A stretch of DNA of 64,000 bases from an uncultured Eudoraea sp. (lineage in GTDB: Bacteria > Bacteroidota > Bacteroidia > Flavobacteriales > Flavobacteriaceae). Within the stretch, counting starts at the first letter, position 1. Every line of letters starts with the position of its first letter. Below, one piece after another: positions 20,801-28,516 of this stretch. The notes under the pieces were generated by a model that saw nothing but the letters and a program-made list of their open reading frames with translations, ran no database searches and was not told where the DNA came from. The stretch covers positions 1 to 64,000 of the forward strand of contig NZ_CANLGX010000009.1 of assembly GCF_947490415.1 (NCBI RefSeq), given 5' to 3'. The translations under genes and the position numbers were made by a program.

Positions 20801-21703
20801 TTGGGCATTATTCTCTTTATGAAGCAGAATGGTTTTAACATCTGCATCAATAATTTCATCTATATGTTCCTTTTCGAGAACAGTATCACGATCCAGGACG
20901 ATTTCGTTTCTTTCTATAGAAACAACTTCACCTGTGTCTTCATCAACAAAATCTTCATGCCAGGTATTAAGAACCCTGGCAGCAAGTTTGCGTCCCAAGA
21001 ACTTTTTCAATCCGGTTTTTGAAACCTTTACTTCTTCAGACAGGTCAAAGATCTCCAGAATATCTTTATCTCTTTCAAAACCTATTGCTCTAAATAAAGT
21101 TGTAACCGGTAATTTTTTCTTTCTATCAATGTAAGCATACATTACGCTATTGATATCAGTAGCAAATTCTATCCAGGATCCTTTAAAAGGAATTACTCGG
21201 GCAGAATACAGTTTGGTGCCATTTGCGTGAAAAGACTGACCAAAGAATACACCCGGAGAACGGTGTAACTGAGAAACAACTACACGTTCCGCACCGTTAA
21301 TAACGAATGTCCCACTAGGTGTCATATAGGGTATAGTACCCAAATAAACATCCTGAACAATAGTTTCAAAATCTTCATGCTCCGGATCGGTACAATAAAG
21401 TTTTAAACGCGCTTTTAGAGGTACGCTATAAGTCAGACCTCTTTCTATACATTCCTGGATGGAATATCTAGGCGGATCTATAAAGTAATCAAGAAACTCT
21501 AGTACAAATTGATTTCTTGTGTCAGTTATTGGAAAGTTTTCCATGAAGGTGTTGTACAAACCCTCATTGCCCCTTTCGTCAGATTTTGTTTCAAGTTGAA
21601 AAAAATCTTGAAATGATTTAATCTGAATGTCCAAGAAATCCGGATAGTCCGGAATGTTCTTAGCGGATGCGAAGTTTACTCTTTCAGTCTGTTTTGTGAA
21701 CAT
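17894..21703 (-). CDS. rpoB: RNA polymerase beta subunit
   Basis: 1269 residues. Catalytic beta subunit of RNA polymerase. The rifampicin pocket (~476-510, with [13 protein letters not shown] and [14 protein letters not shown]) shows the usual sensitive-type residues. Downstream motifs include [38 protein letters not shown] and, near the C-terminus, [23 protein letters not shown] (given here as [18 protein letters not shown]). It follows rplL after a 132-bp spacer that holds a long hairpin and is followed by rpoC. Start ATG at 21703 begins [13 protein letters not shown], typical of the phylum. Confidence 0.98.
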   Translation of the reverse strand: MFTKQTERVNFASAKNIPDYPDFLDIQIKSFQDFFQLETKSDERGNEGLYNTFMENFPITDTRNQFVLEFLDYFIDPPRYSIQECIERGLTYSVPLKARLKLYCTDPEHEDFETIVQDVYLGTIPYMTPSGTFVINGAERVVVSQLHRSPGVFFGQSFHANGTKLYSARVIPFKGSWIEFATDINSVMYAYIDRKKKLPVTTLFRAIGFERDKDILEIFDLSEEVKVSKTGLKKFLGRKLAARVLNTWHEDFVDEDTGEVVSIERNEIVLDRDTVLEKEHIDEIIDADVKTILLHKENNAQSDYAIIHNTLQKDPTNSEKEAVEHIYRQLRNAEPPDEETARGIIDKLFFSDQRYNLGEVGRYRMNKKLGLDIGMDKQVLTKEDIITIIKYLIELINSKAEIDDIDHLSNRRVRTVGEQLSSQFGVGLARMARTIRERMNVRDNEVFTPIDLINAKTLSSVINSFFGTNQLSQFMDQTNPLAEITHKRRLSALGPGGLSRERAGFEVRDVHYTHYGRLCPIETPEGPNIGLISSLAVFAKVNPMGFLETPYRKVDNGKVDTKDFVYLSAEEEEGMKISQANIPLKDNGTIDQEKVIAREEGDFPVVDPIEVNYTDVAPNQIASISASLIPFLEHDDANRALMGSNMMRQAVPLLKPQSPIVGTGLERQVASDSRVLINAEGDGVIEYVDSQKVTINYNRSENEKLVSFEEDSKTYQLVKFRKTNQGTSINLKPIVKKGDKVKKGQVLCEGYATEGGELALGRNLKVAFMPWKGYNFEDAIVISEKVVREDIFTSIHIDEYSLEVRDTKLGAEELTNDIPNVSEEATKDLDEYGMIRIGAEVKPGDILIGKITPKGESDPTPEEKLLRAIFGDKAGDVKDASLKASPSLRGVVIDKKLFSRSIKDKRKRSEDKEAISSLELEYEVKFQELKDVLVDKLFKLINGKTSQGVLNDLGEEVLPKGKKYTMKMLNSVDDFAHLIGGSWTTDKDTNILVADLLHNYKIKLNDLQGNLRRDKFTISVGDELPAGIMKLAKVYIAKKRKLKVGDKMAGRHGNKGIVARIVRHEDMPFLEDGTPVDIVLNPLGVPSRMNIGQIYETVLGWAGQKLGRKFATPIFDGATLDEINEFTDEAGIPRFGHTYLYDGGTGQRFDQAATVGVIYMLKLGHMVDDKMHARSIGPYSLITQQPLGGKAQFGGQRFGEMEVWALEAYGASATLREILTVKSDDVIGRAKTYESIVKGETMPEPGLPESFNVLMHELKGLGLDIRLEE

Positions 21704-21773
21704 CTATGGACAAAATTTTGAACGTGAATACCTAAAATGGGTCGTATATTACATCATATACTATATACAAAAG

Positions 21774-21814
21774 GGTTTAGGTCTAGCCACCAAACAGGTG
21801 AAAAGACCTAAACC
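21774..21814 (-). promoter_or_regulatory. Long hairpin in the rplL-rpoB spacer (possible attenuator or processing site)
   Basis: A perfect 11-bp stem (21774-21784/21804-21814) encloses a loop with its own 4-bp stem (CACC/GGTG). On the minus strand it is followed by CTTTTG, only a weak T-tract, so partial termination or RNase processing is likelier than full termination. Known: the rplL-rpoB spacer of E. coli contains a partial terminator and an RNase III site. Confidence 0.6.
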
Positions 21815-21835
21815 AAAACCGTATGGTTGTTGCTA

Positions 21836-22216
21836 TTATTTAAGCTCAACTTCTGCTCCAGCTTCTTCCAATGATTTTTTGATTCCTTCAGCTTCGTCTT
21901 TAGACACACCTTCTTTTACAGCTTTAGGTGCGCTATCAACGATATCCTTGGCATCTTTTAATCCAAGGCCAGTTAATTCTTTAACCAATTTAACTACAGC
22001 CAATTTAGAACCTCCAGCTGCTGTTAAAACAACATCAAATTCTGATTTTTCCTCAACGGCTTCAGCCTCACCTCCACCGGCACCCCCTGCAGCAACTGCA
22101 ACAGCTGCAGCAGCCGGCTCTATGCCATACTCTTCTTTTAATATATCAGCTAACTCGTTTACTTCTTTTACAGTTAAGTTAACCAATTGTTCTGCGAAAT
22201 CTTTTAAATCTGCCAT
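21836..22216 (-). CDS. rplL: 50S ribosomal protein L7/L12 (bL12)
   Basis: 126 residues. Forms the flexible stalk that recruits translation factors. Seen: N-terminal dimerisation domain ([22 protein letters not shown]), an Ala/Gly-rich hinge (~33-48), and the C-terminal factor-binding domain with [21 protein letters not shown] and [18 protein letters not shown]. It follows rplJ by 54 bp in the operon. Pentamer stalk protein normally made in several copies per ribosome. Confidence 0.98.
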   Translation of the reverse strand: MADLKDFAEQLVNLTVKEVNELADILKEEYGIEPAAAAVAVAAGGAGGGEAEAVEEKSEFDVVLTAAGGSKLAVVKLVKELTGLGLKDAKDIVDSAPKAVKEGVSKDEAEGIKKSLEEAGAEVELK

Positions 22217-22270
22217 TTTTCTATCGTTTAATAAAATTCTTAAATTATTTTAGTTTTTAGTGCGTATTCG

Positions 22271-22786
22271 TTATTTTTCTGATAATGTTTTGAGGATTCC
22301 TGCCAGTTTTCCACCCCCGGATTTTAATCCAGAAATAACATTTTTGGCTGGTGACTGCAATAGACCAATAATTTCGCCTATCATCTCCTCTTTGGATTTA
22401 ATATTTACCAAAGTATCCAAATTCTCATCACCCACATAAATTGCCTCTTCTACAAAAGCGCCTTTTAATAAAGGTTTTTCTGATTTTTTTCGGAAACTTT
22501 TAATAAGCTTAGCGGGGCCATTACTGGTTTCTGAAAACATTAAAGAAGTATTTCCCTTTAATATTTCAGGTAATTCACCGAATTCCTTTTCAGAGGCTTC
22601 CATCGCCTTTGCCAGTAGTGTGTTTTTTACTACTGCCAATTTTATGTTTGCTTTAAAGCAAGCTCTTCTTAATGCTGAGGTTGCTACTGCATCCAATCCG
22701 GAAATATCTGCCAAATAAATCGTTGAATTATCAGCTAACTGAGCCGTCAAATCTTCTATAACGGTTGCTTTTTCTTCTCTTGTCAT
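22271..22786 (-). CDS. rplJ: 50S ribosomal protein L10 (uL10)
   Basis: 171 residues. Anchors L7/L12 dimers to 23S rRNA. Seen: TREEKATVIEDLTAQLADN at the start, ALRRACFKANIKLAVVKNTL, and the C-terminal helix that carries L12 (LLQSPAKNVISGLKSGGGKL). It lies 19 bp after rplA, so little room exists for the L10 autoregulatory leader found between these genes in enterobacteria. Confidence 0.97.
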   Translation of the reverse strand: MTREEKATVIEDLTAQLADNSTIYLADISGLDAVATSALRRACFKANIKLAVVKNTLLAKAMEASEKEFGELPEILKGNTSLMFSETSNGPAKLIKSFRKKSEKPLLKGAFVEEAIYVGDENLDTLVNIKSKEEMIGEIIGLLQSPAKNVISGLKSGGGKLAGILKTLSEK

Positions 22787-22805
22787 GATTTTAAAACGTT
22801 TACAG

Positions 22806-23495
22806 TTAAACTGCTTTAGGATCTAATTGGATACTAGGACTCATGGTACTTGACATATATATACTTTTCATATATATACCTTTTGCCGCAGCCGGTTTTA
22901 ACTTATTTAAAGTATCCAGTAATTCCTGGGCATTACCAGCTATTTTATCTGGAGAAAAGGATGCCTTTCCTATAGCCGCATGTACAATACCGGACTTGTC
23001 TACTTTAAAATCTATTTTCCCTGCTTTTACATCAGATACTGCCTTAGCCACATCCATTGTTACTGTACCTGTCTTTGGATTGGGCATTAATCCTCTTGGA
23101 CCTAAAACTCGTCCTAAGGGTCCCAATTTACCCATAACACTTGGCATTGTGATTATTACATCTACATCTGTCCAACCTCCTTTTATTTTATCTAGATACT
23201 CATCCAAACCAACAAAGTCTGCACCAGCTTCCTTAGCTTCGGCTTCCTTATCCGGGGTTACCAAAGCAAGGACTTTTACATCTTTACCGGTACCATGAGG
23301 CAATGTCACAACACCACGTACCATTTGATTGGCTTTACGTGGATCTACTCCTAACCTAATTGCAAGGTCGATACTCGCATCAAACTTTGCATTGGTTATC
23401 TCTTTTACAAGCGCAGAAGCTTCTTCAACCGAATAGAGTTTATCTTTCTCTATTTTAGCGTGTGCTTCTTTTTGCTTTCTAGTTAATTTTGCCAT
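22806..23495 (-). CDS. rplA: 50S ribosomal protein L1 (uL1)
   Basis: 229 residues. Binds 23S rRNA in the L1 stalk and in many bacteria represses its own operon. Seen: [57 protein letters not shown] and [15 protein letters not shown]. Located 22 bp after rplK. Confidence 0.98.
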   Translation of the reverse strand: MAKLTRKQKEAHAKIEKDKLYSVEEASALVKEITNAKFDASIDLAIRLGVDPRKANQMVRGVVTLPHGTGKDVKVLALVTPDKEAEAKEAGADFVGLDEYLDKIKGGWTDVDVIITMPSVMGKLGPLGRVLGPRGLMPNPKTGTVTMDVAKAVSDVKAGKIDFKVDKSGIVHAAIGKASFSPDKIAGNAQELLDTLNKLKPAAAKGIYMKSIYMSSTMSPSIQLDPKAV

Positions 23496-23517
23496 GTTAA
23501 AAATTGCTTTTAAGATT

Positions 23518-23955
23518 TTAAAAAGGTCTTTTCCCTGAAACTTTCAATCCCATAGATCTTGCAGTACCTGCTACCATAGACATTGCGGATTCTACAGTAA
23601 AAGCATTAAGGTCTATCATTTTGTCCTCTGCAATGCTTTTCACCTGATCCCATGAAACATTCCCTGATTTTACTCGGTTAGGTTCGCCAGATCCTTTTTT
23701 AATCTTAGCCGCTTCCAAAAGTTGTACTGCCGCCGGTGGTGTTTTAACAACAAAGTCAAATGACTTGTCCTTATATACGGTGATAACAACAGGCAGAATT
23801 TTGCCCTGTTTGTCCTGTGTACGAGCATTAAACTGCTTACAGAACTCCATGATGTTAACGCCGGCAGCACCTAAAGCGGGTCCAACCGGTGGCGACGGAT
23901 TCGCAACACCTCCCCTAACTTGTAGTTTAACTACTTTACTTACTTCTTTTGCCAT
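23518..23955 (-). CDS. rplK: 50S ribosomal protein L11 (uL11)
   Basis: 145 residues. Part of the GTPase-associated centre; needed for the stringent response in other bacteria. Seen: [58 protein letters not shown] and the C-terminal [11 protein letters not shown]. Upstream spacer to nusG is 71 bp without a strong hairpin or Shine-Dalgarno. Confidence 0.98.
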   Translation of the reverse strand: MAKEVSKVVKLQVRGGVANPSPPVGPALGAAGVNIMEFCKQFNARTQDKQGKILPVVITVYKDKSFDFVVKTPPAAVQLLEAAKIKKGSGEPNRVKSGNVSWDQVKSIAEDKMIDLNAFTVESAMSMVAGTARSMGLKVSGKRPF

Positions 23956-24026
23956 TGTTTTAAATTAAATTTAAAGCGTGTCATAATTTGGAAGCAACAC
24001 AACTTTTATATATATGTAACAATATT

Positions 24027-24578
24027 CTATACTTTTTCTACTTGCATGTAACTCAATTCCAATGGTGTTTTTCTGCCGAAAATTTTCACCATTACTTCCA
24101 ATTTCCTTTTCTCCTCATTAATTCTTTCAACCGTCCCATTAAATCCATTAAAAGGTCCATCTATAACCTTAACGGTCTCTCCAAGAATAAACGGTATAGC
24201 AACGCTGTCTGTATTTATTGCTAATTCGTCTACTTTACCTAACATTCGGTTTACTTCAGCCTTTCTCAACGGAACCGGATCACCACCTTTTGTCTCACCC
24301 AAAAAGCCAATTACATTTGTTATGGAGCGGATTATATGAATCATTTCTCCACCCAAATTAGCTTTGATCATTATATACCCTGGAAAATAAACCCTCTCTT
24401 TGTTTATTTTTTTTCCATTTCTTATCTGCACAACTTTCTCCGTAGGAACCAATACTTCTTCCAGATAATCAGCAAATCCATGACGTTCCACTTCGCTTTC
24501 TATATAGCCCTTGATCTTATTCTCCTGACCACTGACCGCTCTTACTACATACCATTTCTTTTCTAATACTTCAGACAT
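24027..24578 (-). CDS. nusG: Transcription termination/antitermination factor NusG
   Basis: 183 residues from the ATG at 24578; an in-frame TTG at 24587 is a less likely start. NGN domain (EKKWYVVRAVSGQENKIKGY, residues ~6-110) and KOW domain (GETVKVIDGPFNGFNGTVE, ~125-183). Known: NusG binds the RNAP clamp and couples transcription with Rho or the ribosome. It is located directly after secE (11 bp), the near-universal secE-nusG arrangement. Confidence 0.96.
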   Translation of the reverse strand: MSEVLEKKWYVVRAVSGQENKIKGYIESEVERHGFADYLEEVLVPTEKVVQIRNGKKINKERVYFPGYIMIKANLGGEMIHIIRSITNVIGFLGETKGGDPVPLRKAEVNRMLGKVDELAINTDSVAIPFILGETVKVIDGPFNGFNGTVERINEEKRKLEVMVKIFGRKTPLELSYMQVEKV

Positions 24579-24589
24579 AGGTCTCAAAC

Positions 24590-24778
24590 TTAATTTATTA
24601 AGGTGTTAAAGTAAAGTTGTATCAGTTTGCTGAATACGGTATCTACACCCCAGGTTGCCAAAGCAAACAATATAGAAAACACAGCAACTATAACCATAAG
24701 GTTAGAAGATTCGGCCTTTGATGGCAACGTAACGTTATGTCTTAATTCTTCTATGGACTCCTTTATATAAGTTAACAT
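24590..24778 (-). CDS. secE: Preprotein translocase subunit SecE
   Basis: 62 residues. Small membrane subunit of the SecYEG channel. Seen: amphipathic N-terminal helix (YIKESIEELRHNVTLPSKAE) and one transmembrane helix (~27-48, LMVIVAVFSILFALATWGVD). The short single-span form is usual in Bacteroidota. It lies between tRNA-Trp and nusG, as in most bacteria. Confidence 0.95.
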   Translation of the reverse strand: MLTYIKESIEELRHNVTLPSKAESSNLMVIVAVFSILFALATWGVDTVFSKLIQLYFNTLIN

Positions 24779-24892
24779 ACCGATCGATTATTTTATTCCT
24801 TATTAAGAATGCAGCTTTAAATTTCTATTAATCAGTCACAAAACAACACCATTACTTTATGTCTTTCTCTGCACACTCCTATTTCTGTTCTG

Positions 24893-24965
24893 CACGGGAG
24901 GAGAGGCTCGAACTCCCGACACCTGGTTTTGGAGACCAGTGCTCTACCAACTGAGCTACACCCGT
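24893..24965 (-). tRNA. tRNA-Trp (CCA)
   Basis: 73 nt cloverleaf with anticodon loop CTCCAAA (anticodon CCA), D-arm GCTCAGTTGGTAGAGC and T-loop TTCGAGC. The acceptor stem has one U-U apposition at pair 6:67 (5' ACGGGTG, 3' CTCCCGT). No CCA encoded. Located between tuf and secE. Confidence 0.96.
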
Positions 24966-24971
24966 TTATAA

Positions 24972-25016
24972 TTACACTGAAAGGTATCCTGCCTAAGCGG
25001 GACACCCTTAGTGTAA
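24972..25016 (-). other. Imperfect hairpin between tuf and tRNA-Trp
   Basis: A 7-bp outer stem (24972-24978/25010-25016) continues inward with a partly paired AAGG/CCTT segment. No T-run follows on the minus strand, so it is more likely an RNA-processing or spacer structure than a terminator. Confidence 0.4.
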
Positions 25017-25030
25017 AAATTATATAGCGA

Positions 25031-26218
25031 CTAATCTAAAATCTTAGTTACCTGACCGGCACCTACGGTTCTACCTCCTTCACGGATAGCAAATCGAAGC
25101 CCTTCGCTTAATGCGATAGGCTGGATAAGGTCTACAGTAATAGTCAGGTTATCACCAGGCATTACCATTTCAACACCACTAGGAAGATTTATTGTTCCTG
25201 TAACATCCGTTGTTCTAACATAAAACTGTGGACGGTAGTTATTGTGAAATGGTGTGTGACGACCACCTTCTTCTTTTTTAAGGATATAAACCTCTGCTTC
25301 AAATTTAGCATGCGGTTTTACAGAACCTGGCTTACAAATAACCATTCCCCTGCTAATTTGTGATTTTTCAATACCTCTTAATAAAATACCTACGTTATCA
25401 CCAGCTTCTCCTCTATCCAAAATTTTACGGAACATCTCAACCCCAGTAATAGTAGAGGTTAATTTTTCAGCTCCCATACCAATTATATCAACAGGATCAC
25501 CAGTATTGGCTATTCCAGTTTCTATACGACCGGTTGCAACAGTACCACGACCAGTAATTGTAAACACATCTTCAACAGGCATTAAGAAATCTTTTTCAAC
25601 ATCTCTTTTTGGCAACTCAATCCATTCATCAACAGCAGTCATTAATTCCATAACCGTATCTACCCATTTTTGCTCTCCATTTAAGGCGCCTAAGGCTGAT
25701 CCGGAAATAACTGGTCCATTATCACCATCATACTCGTAAAAAGACAGAAGCTCTCTGACTTCCATTTCAACAAGTTCTAATAATTCATCATCATCAACCA
25801 TGTCTACTTTATTCAAGAAAACAACGATTCTTGGAATACCTACCTGACGTCCTAAAAGGATATGCTCTCTGGTTTGAGGCATTGGACCATCTGTAGCAGC
25901 AACCACTAGGATTGCCCCGTCCATTTGTGCAGCACCGGTTACCATGTTCTTTACATAATCCGCGTGACCTGGACAATCTACGTGTGCGTAATGACGATTC
26001 GCTGTTGAGTATTCAACGTGCGATGTATTAATTGTAATACCTCGTTCCTTTTCTTCCGGAGCGTTATCGATAGAATCGAAACTTCTCAATTCAGATAATC
26101 CTGCGTTTGCCAAAACAGATGTAATAGCAGCAGTTAATGTAGTTTTACCGTGATCTACGTGTCCAATAGTACCAATATTTAAGTGCGGTTTGGAACGATC
26201 AAAAGTTTCCTTTGCCAT
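25031..26218 (-). CDS. tuf: Elongation factor Tu
   Basis: 395 residues, standard length. Delivers aminoacyl-tRNA to the ribosome. Seen: GHVDHGKTT (19-27), switch [26 protein letters not shown] and the three-domain C-terminal part with [20 protein letters not shown]. Flanked by tRNA-Thr(GGT) upstream and tRNA-Trp downstream, a common tRNA-tufB style arrangement. No Shine-Dalgarno upstream, as usual in this phylum. Confidence 0.99.
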   Translation of the reverse strand: MAKETFDRSKPHLNIGTIGHVDHGKTTLTAAITSVLANAGLSELRSFDSIDNAPEEKERGITINTSHVEYSTANRHYAHVDCPGHADYVKNMVTGAAQMDGAILVVAATDGPMPQTREHILLGRQVGIPRIVVFLNKVDMVDDDELLELVEMEVRELLSFYEYDGDNGPVISGSALGALNGEQKWVDTVMELMTAVDEWIELPKRDVEKDFLMPVEDVFTITGRGTVATGRIETGIANTGDPVDIIGMGAEKLTSTITGVEMFRKILDRGEAGDNVGILLRGIEKSQISRGMVICKPGSVKPHAKFEAEVYILKKEEGGRHTPFHNNYRPQFYVRTTDVTGTINLPSGVEMVMPGDNLTITVDLIQPIALSEGLRFAIREGGRTVGAGQVTKILD

Positions 26219-26278
26219 TTTGAATGAATTTAATCTTAGTTTATATTAGTGTATAATAATTAATGCCTAATTTATTTG

Positions 26279-26350
26279 AGCCAACGACGGGAATTGAACC
26301 CGTGACCTCTTCCTTACCAAGGAAACGCTCTACCCCTGAGCTACGTCGGC
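26279..26350 (-). tRNA. tRNA-Thr (GGT)
   Basis: 72 nt. Acceptor GCCGACG pairs with CGTTGGC (one G-U), anticodon loop TTGGTAA, T-loop TTCAATT. Last tRNA before tuf. Confidence 0.96.
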
Positions 26351-26435
26351 TTATGGGTCTCCAGGTTGTATATTTTGATAATCAGGTCTAATGTCAACCT
26401 TAATCAAAATAGCAAACGTTAACTCAATTTCTTTG

Positions 26436-26508
26436 AGCGGGAGACCGGGTTCGAACCGGCGACATTCAGCTTGGAAGGCTGACGCTCTACCAACTGAGCT
26501 ACTCCCGC
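26436..26508 (-). tRNA. tRNA-Gly (TCC)
   Basis: 73 nt. Acceptor GCGGGAG/CTCCCGC, anticodon loop CTTCCAA giving TCC, T-loop TTCGAAC. Confidence 0.97.
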
Positions 26509-26645
26509 AATTTTATTTTACAATATTTCAACAATTCCACTGAAATTTTTCCAGTACCGAACTGAGTATAAAACCCGATTCTAAATTTATCTGGTTTTAG
26601 ATAAACATTAGCCTTATTCACAACACCACTCTCAAAAACCAGTTG

Positions 26646-26727
26646 TGGGGAGAGCAGGATTCGAACCTGCGAAGGTAAAACCAACAGATTTACAGTCTGT
26701 CCTCGTTGGCCGCTTGAGTATCTCCCC
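26646..26727 (-). tRNA. tRNA-Tyr (GTA)
   Basis: 82 nt with a long variable arm. Acceptor GGGGAGA/TCTCCCC, anticodon loop CTGTAAA giving GTA, T-loop TTCGAAT. Confidence 0.96.
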
Positions 26728-26752
26728 CTCCTTGCTATTTTATGTTCTTACG

Positions 26753-26826
26753 AGCCGATGGAGGGACTCGAACCCACGACCTGCTGATTACAAATCAGCT
26801 GCTCTAGCCAGCTGAGCTACATCGGC
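26753..26826 (-). tRNA. tRNA-Thr (TGT)
   Basis: 74 nt. Acceptor GCCGATG/CATCGGC, anticodon loop TTTGTAA giving TGT, T-loop TTCGAGT. First tRNA of the tRNA-tuf transcription unit. Confidence 0.97.
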
Positions 26827-26847
26827 TTTTTAAGCCTTTTAAAGCAT

Positions 26848-26874
26848 AAAAAAGTCCGCTATTTCTAACGGACT
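26848..26874 (-). terminator. Terminator after hpf
   Basis: A 6-bp stem AGTCCG/CGGACT (26853-26858/26869-26874) is followed on the minus strand by six T. It separates hpf from the tRNA-tuf unit. Confidence 0.8.
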
Positions 26875-26911
26875 GCAAATGTAGATAATTATTTTTTTAA
26901 TCAAAACTATT

Positions 26912-27229
26912 TTATAAAAATTTTAAAGAGGGTTGAAACCTTGGTTTTTTCTTCTTTTTAACCAATTTTCTCTCTAATGAACTACATGCAGAATCAATTG
27001 CCTCCTCAAAAGATTTACATTGTTTTTTTACCACAAACATATCTTTTGGAATATGCAGCTTAATCTCAACAATTTTATTTTCTTTTTCACTTGTATTTTC
27101 AACCTTTAAATACACATCAGAACTGACAATCTTATCATAAAAAAGTTCCAGTTTGTCTAAACGCGATTGAATAAAATTTAGAAGTTTTAAATCTGCATTA
27201 AAATTCACAGCTTGTGTATTTACCTTCAT
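26912..27229 (-). CDS. hpf: Short ribosome hibernation-promoting factor / RaiA-like
   Basis: 105 residues, the short HPF/YfiA class. Binds the 30S decoding region and inactivates ribosomes in stationary phase. Seen: MKVNTQAVNFNADLKLLNFI and the basic KKQCKSFEEAIDSACSSLER helix with a Lys-rich stretch (KLVKKKKKP). It is 42 bp downstream of the xer gene and probably cotranscribed with rpsU and xer. Confidence 0.9.
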   Translation of the reverse strand: MKVNTQAVNFNADLKLLNFIQSRLDKLELFYDKIVSSDVYLKVENTSEKENKIVEIKLHIPKDMFVVKKQCKSFEEAIDSACSSLERKLVKKKKKPRFQPSLKFL

Positions 27230-27271
27230 AAGTTGAATATTTTAGGTTAAACAATAGAAAAGAACGTTATA

Positions 27272-28162
27272 CTATTTCTTGCTCCTTGGATGAGCAGCGG
27301 CATGTACTTTTTTTAATTCGGCAATACTATTGTGCGTGTAAACTTGAGTAGATGCCAAACTAGAATGACCTAATAATTCCTTCACCGAATTTAAATCTGC
27401 TCCTTTGTTAAGCAGGTGTGTGGCGAAGGTATGCCTAAGTATATGCGGACTCTTTTTAACTTTGGAAGAGACCTTACTAAAATACCCATTAATAATTCTA
27501 TAAACAAGTGTTTCATAAATTTTAATCCCGGATTTGGAAAGAAAAATATAGTCATTTTCCCTTATGGAATCTAATTTCATTCTTTCATCCAAATATATCT
27601 CAAACAAATTTATGGTTGAGTCCAAGAGCGGAACAATACGTTCCTTATTCCTTTTACCCAATACTTTCATTGTTTTTTGAGACAACTCAATATCCTTTAA
27701 TTTAAGATTGATGAGTTCTGCCCGCCTTATTCCTGTGGTGTATAGTAATTCTATGATCAACCTATCCCTGCTGCCTTCAAATCCCTGTTCAAAATGGACC
27801 TGTTGTAAAAGCATTTCCATTTCTGCTTCAGAAAAAGGGACTTCAATTTTCGTAGGAGTCTTTAGAGCTTTATGTTTAGCCAGTGGATTAACCTGAATAT
27901 TTTCGGTCTTCAATAAAAACTTGTAATAAGCCTTAAGTGAGGCTATTTTCCGGTTGACAGATCTGTTGGACATTCCCTCAGTTACCATTTGAACTACCCA
28001 TCCTCTTATCAAATTGTACTCTGCCTTATCTATTTGCTTCAAATCGTATTCCCTGCAGCAAAAATCCGCAAATCCCCGAATATCCTTTTCGTATGCCTTC
28101 ACGGTATTAGGTGAATAGTTCTTTTCATAGGTAAGATAGGATATAAAAGCAGCTAAAGACAT
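27272..28162 (-). CDS. Tyrosine recombinase XerC/XerD-like
   Basis: 296 residues. Site-specific recombinase of the type that resolves chromosome dimers at dif. SAM-like N-terminal core-binding domain (1-~95), then a catalytic domain with the full set: R146 (TGIRRAEL), K170 (GKRNKER), H240xxR243 (HILRHTFATHLL), H266 (LLGHSSL) and the nucleophile Y275 (STQVYTHNS). The location between rpsU and hpf, with no integrase context, marks it as a housekeeping Xer protein rather than a phage integrase. Whether it is XerC or XerD cannot be decided here. Confidence 0.92.
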   Translation of the reverse strand: MSLAAFISYLTYEKNYSPNTVKAYEKDIRGFADFCCREYDLKQIDKAEYNLIRGWVVQMVTEGMSNRSVNRKIASLKAYYKFLLKTENIQVNPLAKHKALKTPTKIEVPFSEAEMEMLLQQVHFEQGFEGSRDRLIIELLYTTGIRRAELINLKLKDIELSQKTMKVLGKRNKERIVPLLDSTINLFEIYLDERMKLDSIRENDYIFLSKSGIKIYETLVYRIINGYFSKVSSKVKKSPHILRHTFATHLLNKGADLNSVKELLGHSSLASTQVYTHNSIAELKKVHAAAHPRSKK

Positions 28163-28190
28163 ATCACAAAGTTACCTTTAGTTATTTGCA

Positions 28191-28226
28191 TAAAAAAATC
28201 CCGTCTCGATTGTTATCGCAACGGGA
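28191..28226 (-). terminator. Terminator after rpsU
   Basis: A TCCCGT/ACGGGA stem (28199-28204/28221-28226) has a second inner stem (CGAT/ATCG) and is followed on the minus strand by seven T. Partial read-through would feed xer and hpf. Confidence 0.8.
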
Positions 28227-28250
28227 GTTTAAAAAGTTAAAAGCTATTTA

Positions 28251-28445
28251 TTATATTTCTTCCTGGTCCCTGAGACCTTGAATATACTGCGCTTTCTGAA
28301 TTTGTTGTCTTCTTTCTACTGAAGGCTTGGTAAACTGCTGGCGTTTTCTCAACTGACGCATTGTACCTGTACGATCGAACTTCCGTTTAAAACGTTTTAA
28401 AGCTCTGTCTATATTTTCTCCTTCTTTTACTGGTATTATCAACAT
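28251..28445 (-). CDS. rpsU: 30S ribosomal protein S21 (bS21)
   Basis: 64 residues. Seen: MLIIPVKEGENIDRALKRFK, basic middle KRKFDRTGTMRQLRKRQQF and SVERRQQIQKAQYI. Known: in Flavobacterium ribosomes bS21, with bS6 and bS18, covers the 3' end of 16S rRNA and sequesters the anti-Shine-Dalgarno. This gene, alone among those examined here, has a full Shine-Dalgarno (28455-28465), which fits autoregulation by ribosomes lacking bS21. Own promoter (TATATTTG, 28483-28490) and own terminator. Confidence 0.97.
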   Translation of the reverse strand: MLIIPVKEGENIDRALKRFKRKFDRTGTMRQLRKRQQFTKPSVERRQQIQKAQYIQGLRDQEEI

Positions 28446-28454
28446 AGGCTACAA

Positions 28455-28465
28455 CCTCCTTTCTT
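28455..28465 (-). promoter_or_regulatory. Exceptionally strong Shine-Dalgarno of rpsU
   Basis: The minus strand reads AGAAAGGAGGT, 11 nt complementary to the usual 3' end of Bacteroidota 16S rRNA (ACCTCCTTTCT). There are 9 nt between the core AGGAGG (28455-28460) and the ATG. The genes whose leaders I read nearby (tuf, rplK, prfC) have nothing like it. Confidence 0.9.
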
Positions 28466-28482
28466 TAATGATTTTCCGAGTG

Positions 28483-28490
28483 CAAATATA
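28483..28490 (-). promoter_or_regulatory. Candidate -7 element of rpsU (TATATTTG)
   Basis: Matches TAnnTTTG. It predicts a leader of about 30 nt that ends in the Shine-Dalgarno. No clear -33 TTG. Confidence 0.5.
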
Positions 28491-28516
28491 GAATGAATAA
28501 ATTAAATGTTAGCTAA

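Noticed and set aside
21654-22253. 199-codon plus-strand frame over rplL and the rplL-rpoB spacer
   Set aside because: Shadow of rplL on the opposite strand; Ser/Ala-rich, no family.
26279-26826. tRNA cluster as an integration hotspot
   Set aside because: No integrase or direct repeat of a tRNA 3' end nearby; the cluster is the usual tRNA-tuf arrangement.
27272-28162. Xer gene as a sign of an integrated element
   Set aside because: Flanked by rpsU and hpf, with no attachment-site repeats or other mobile genes; a housekeeping recombinase.
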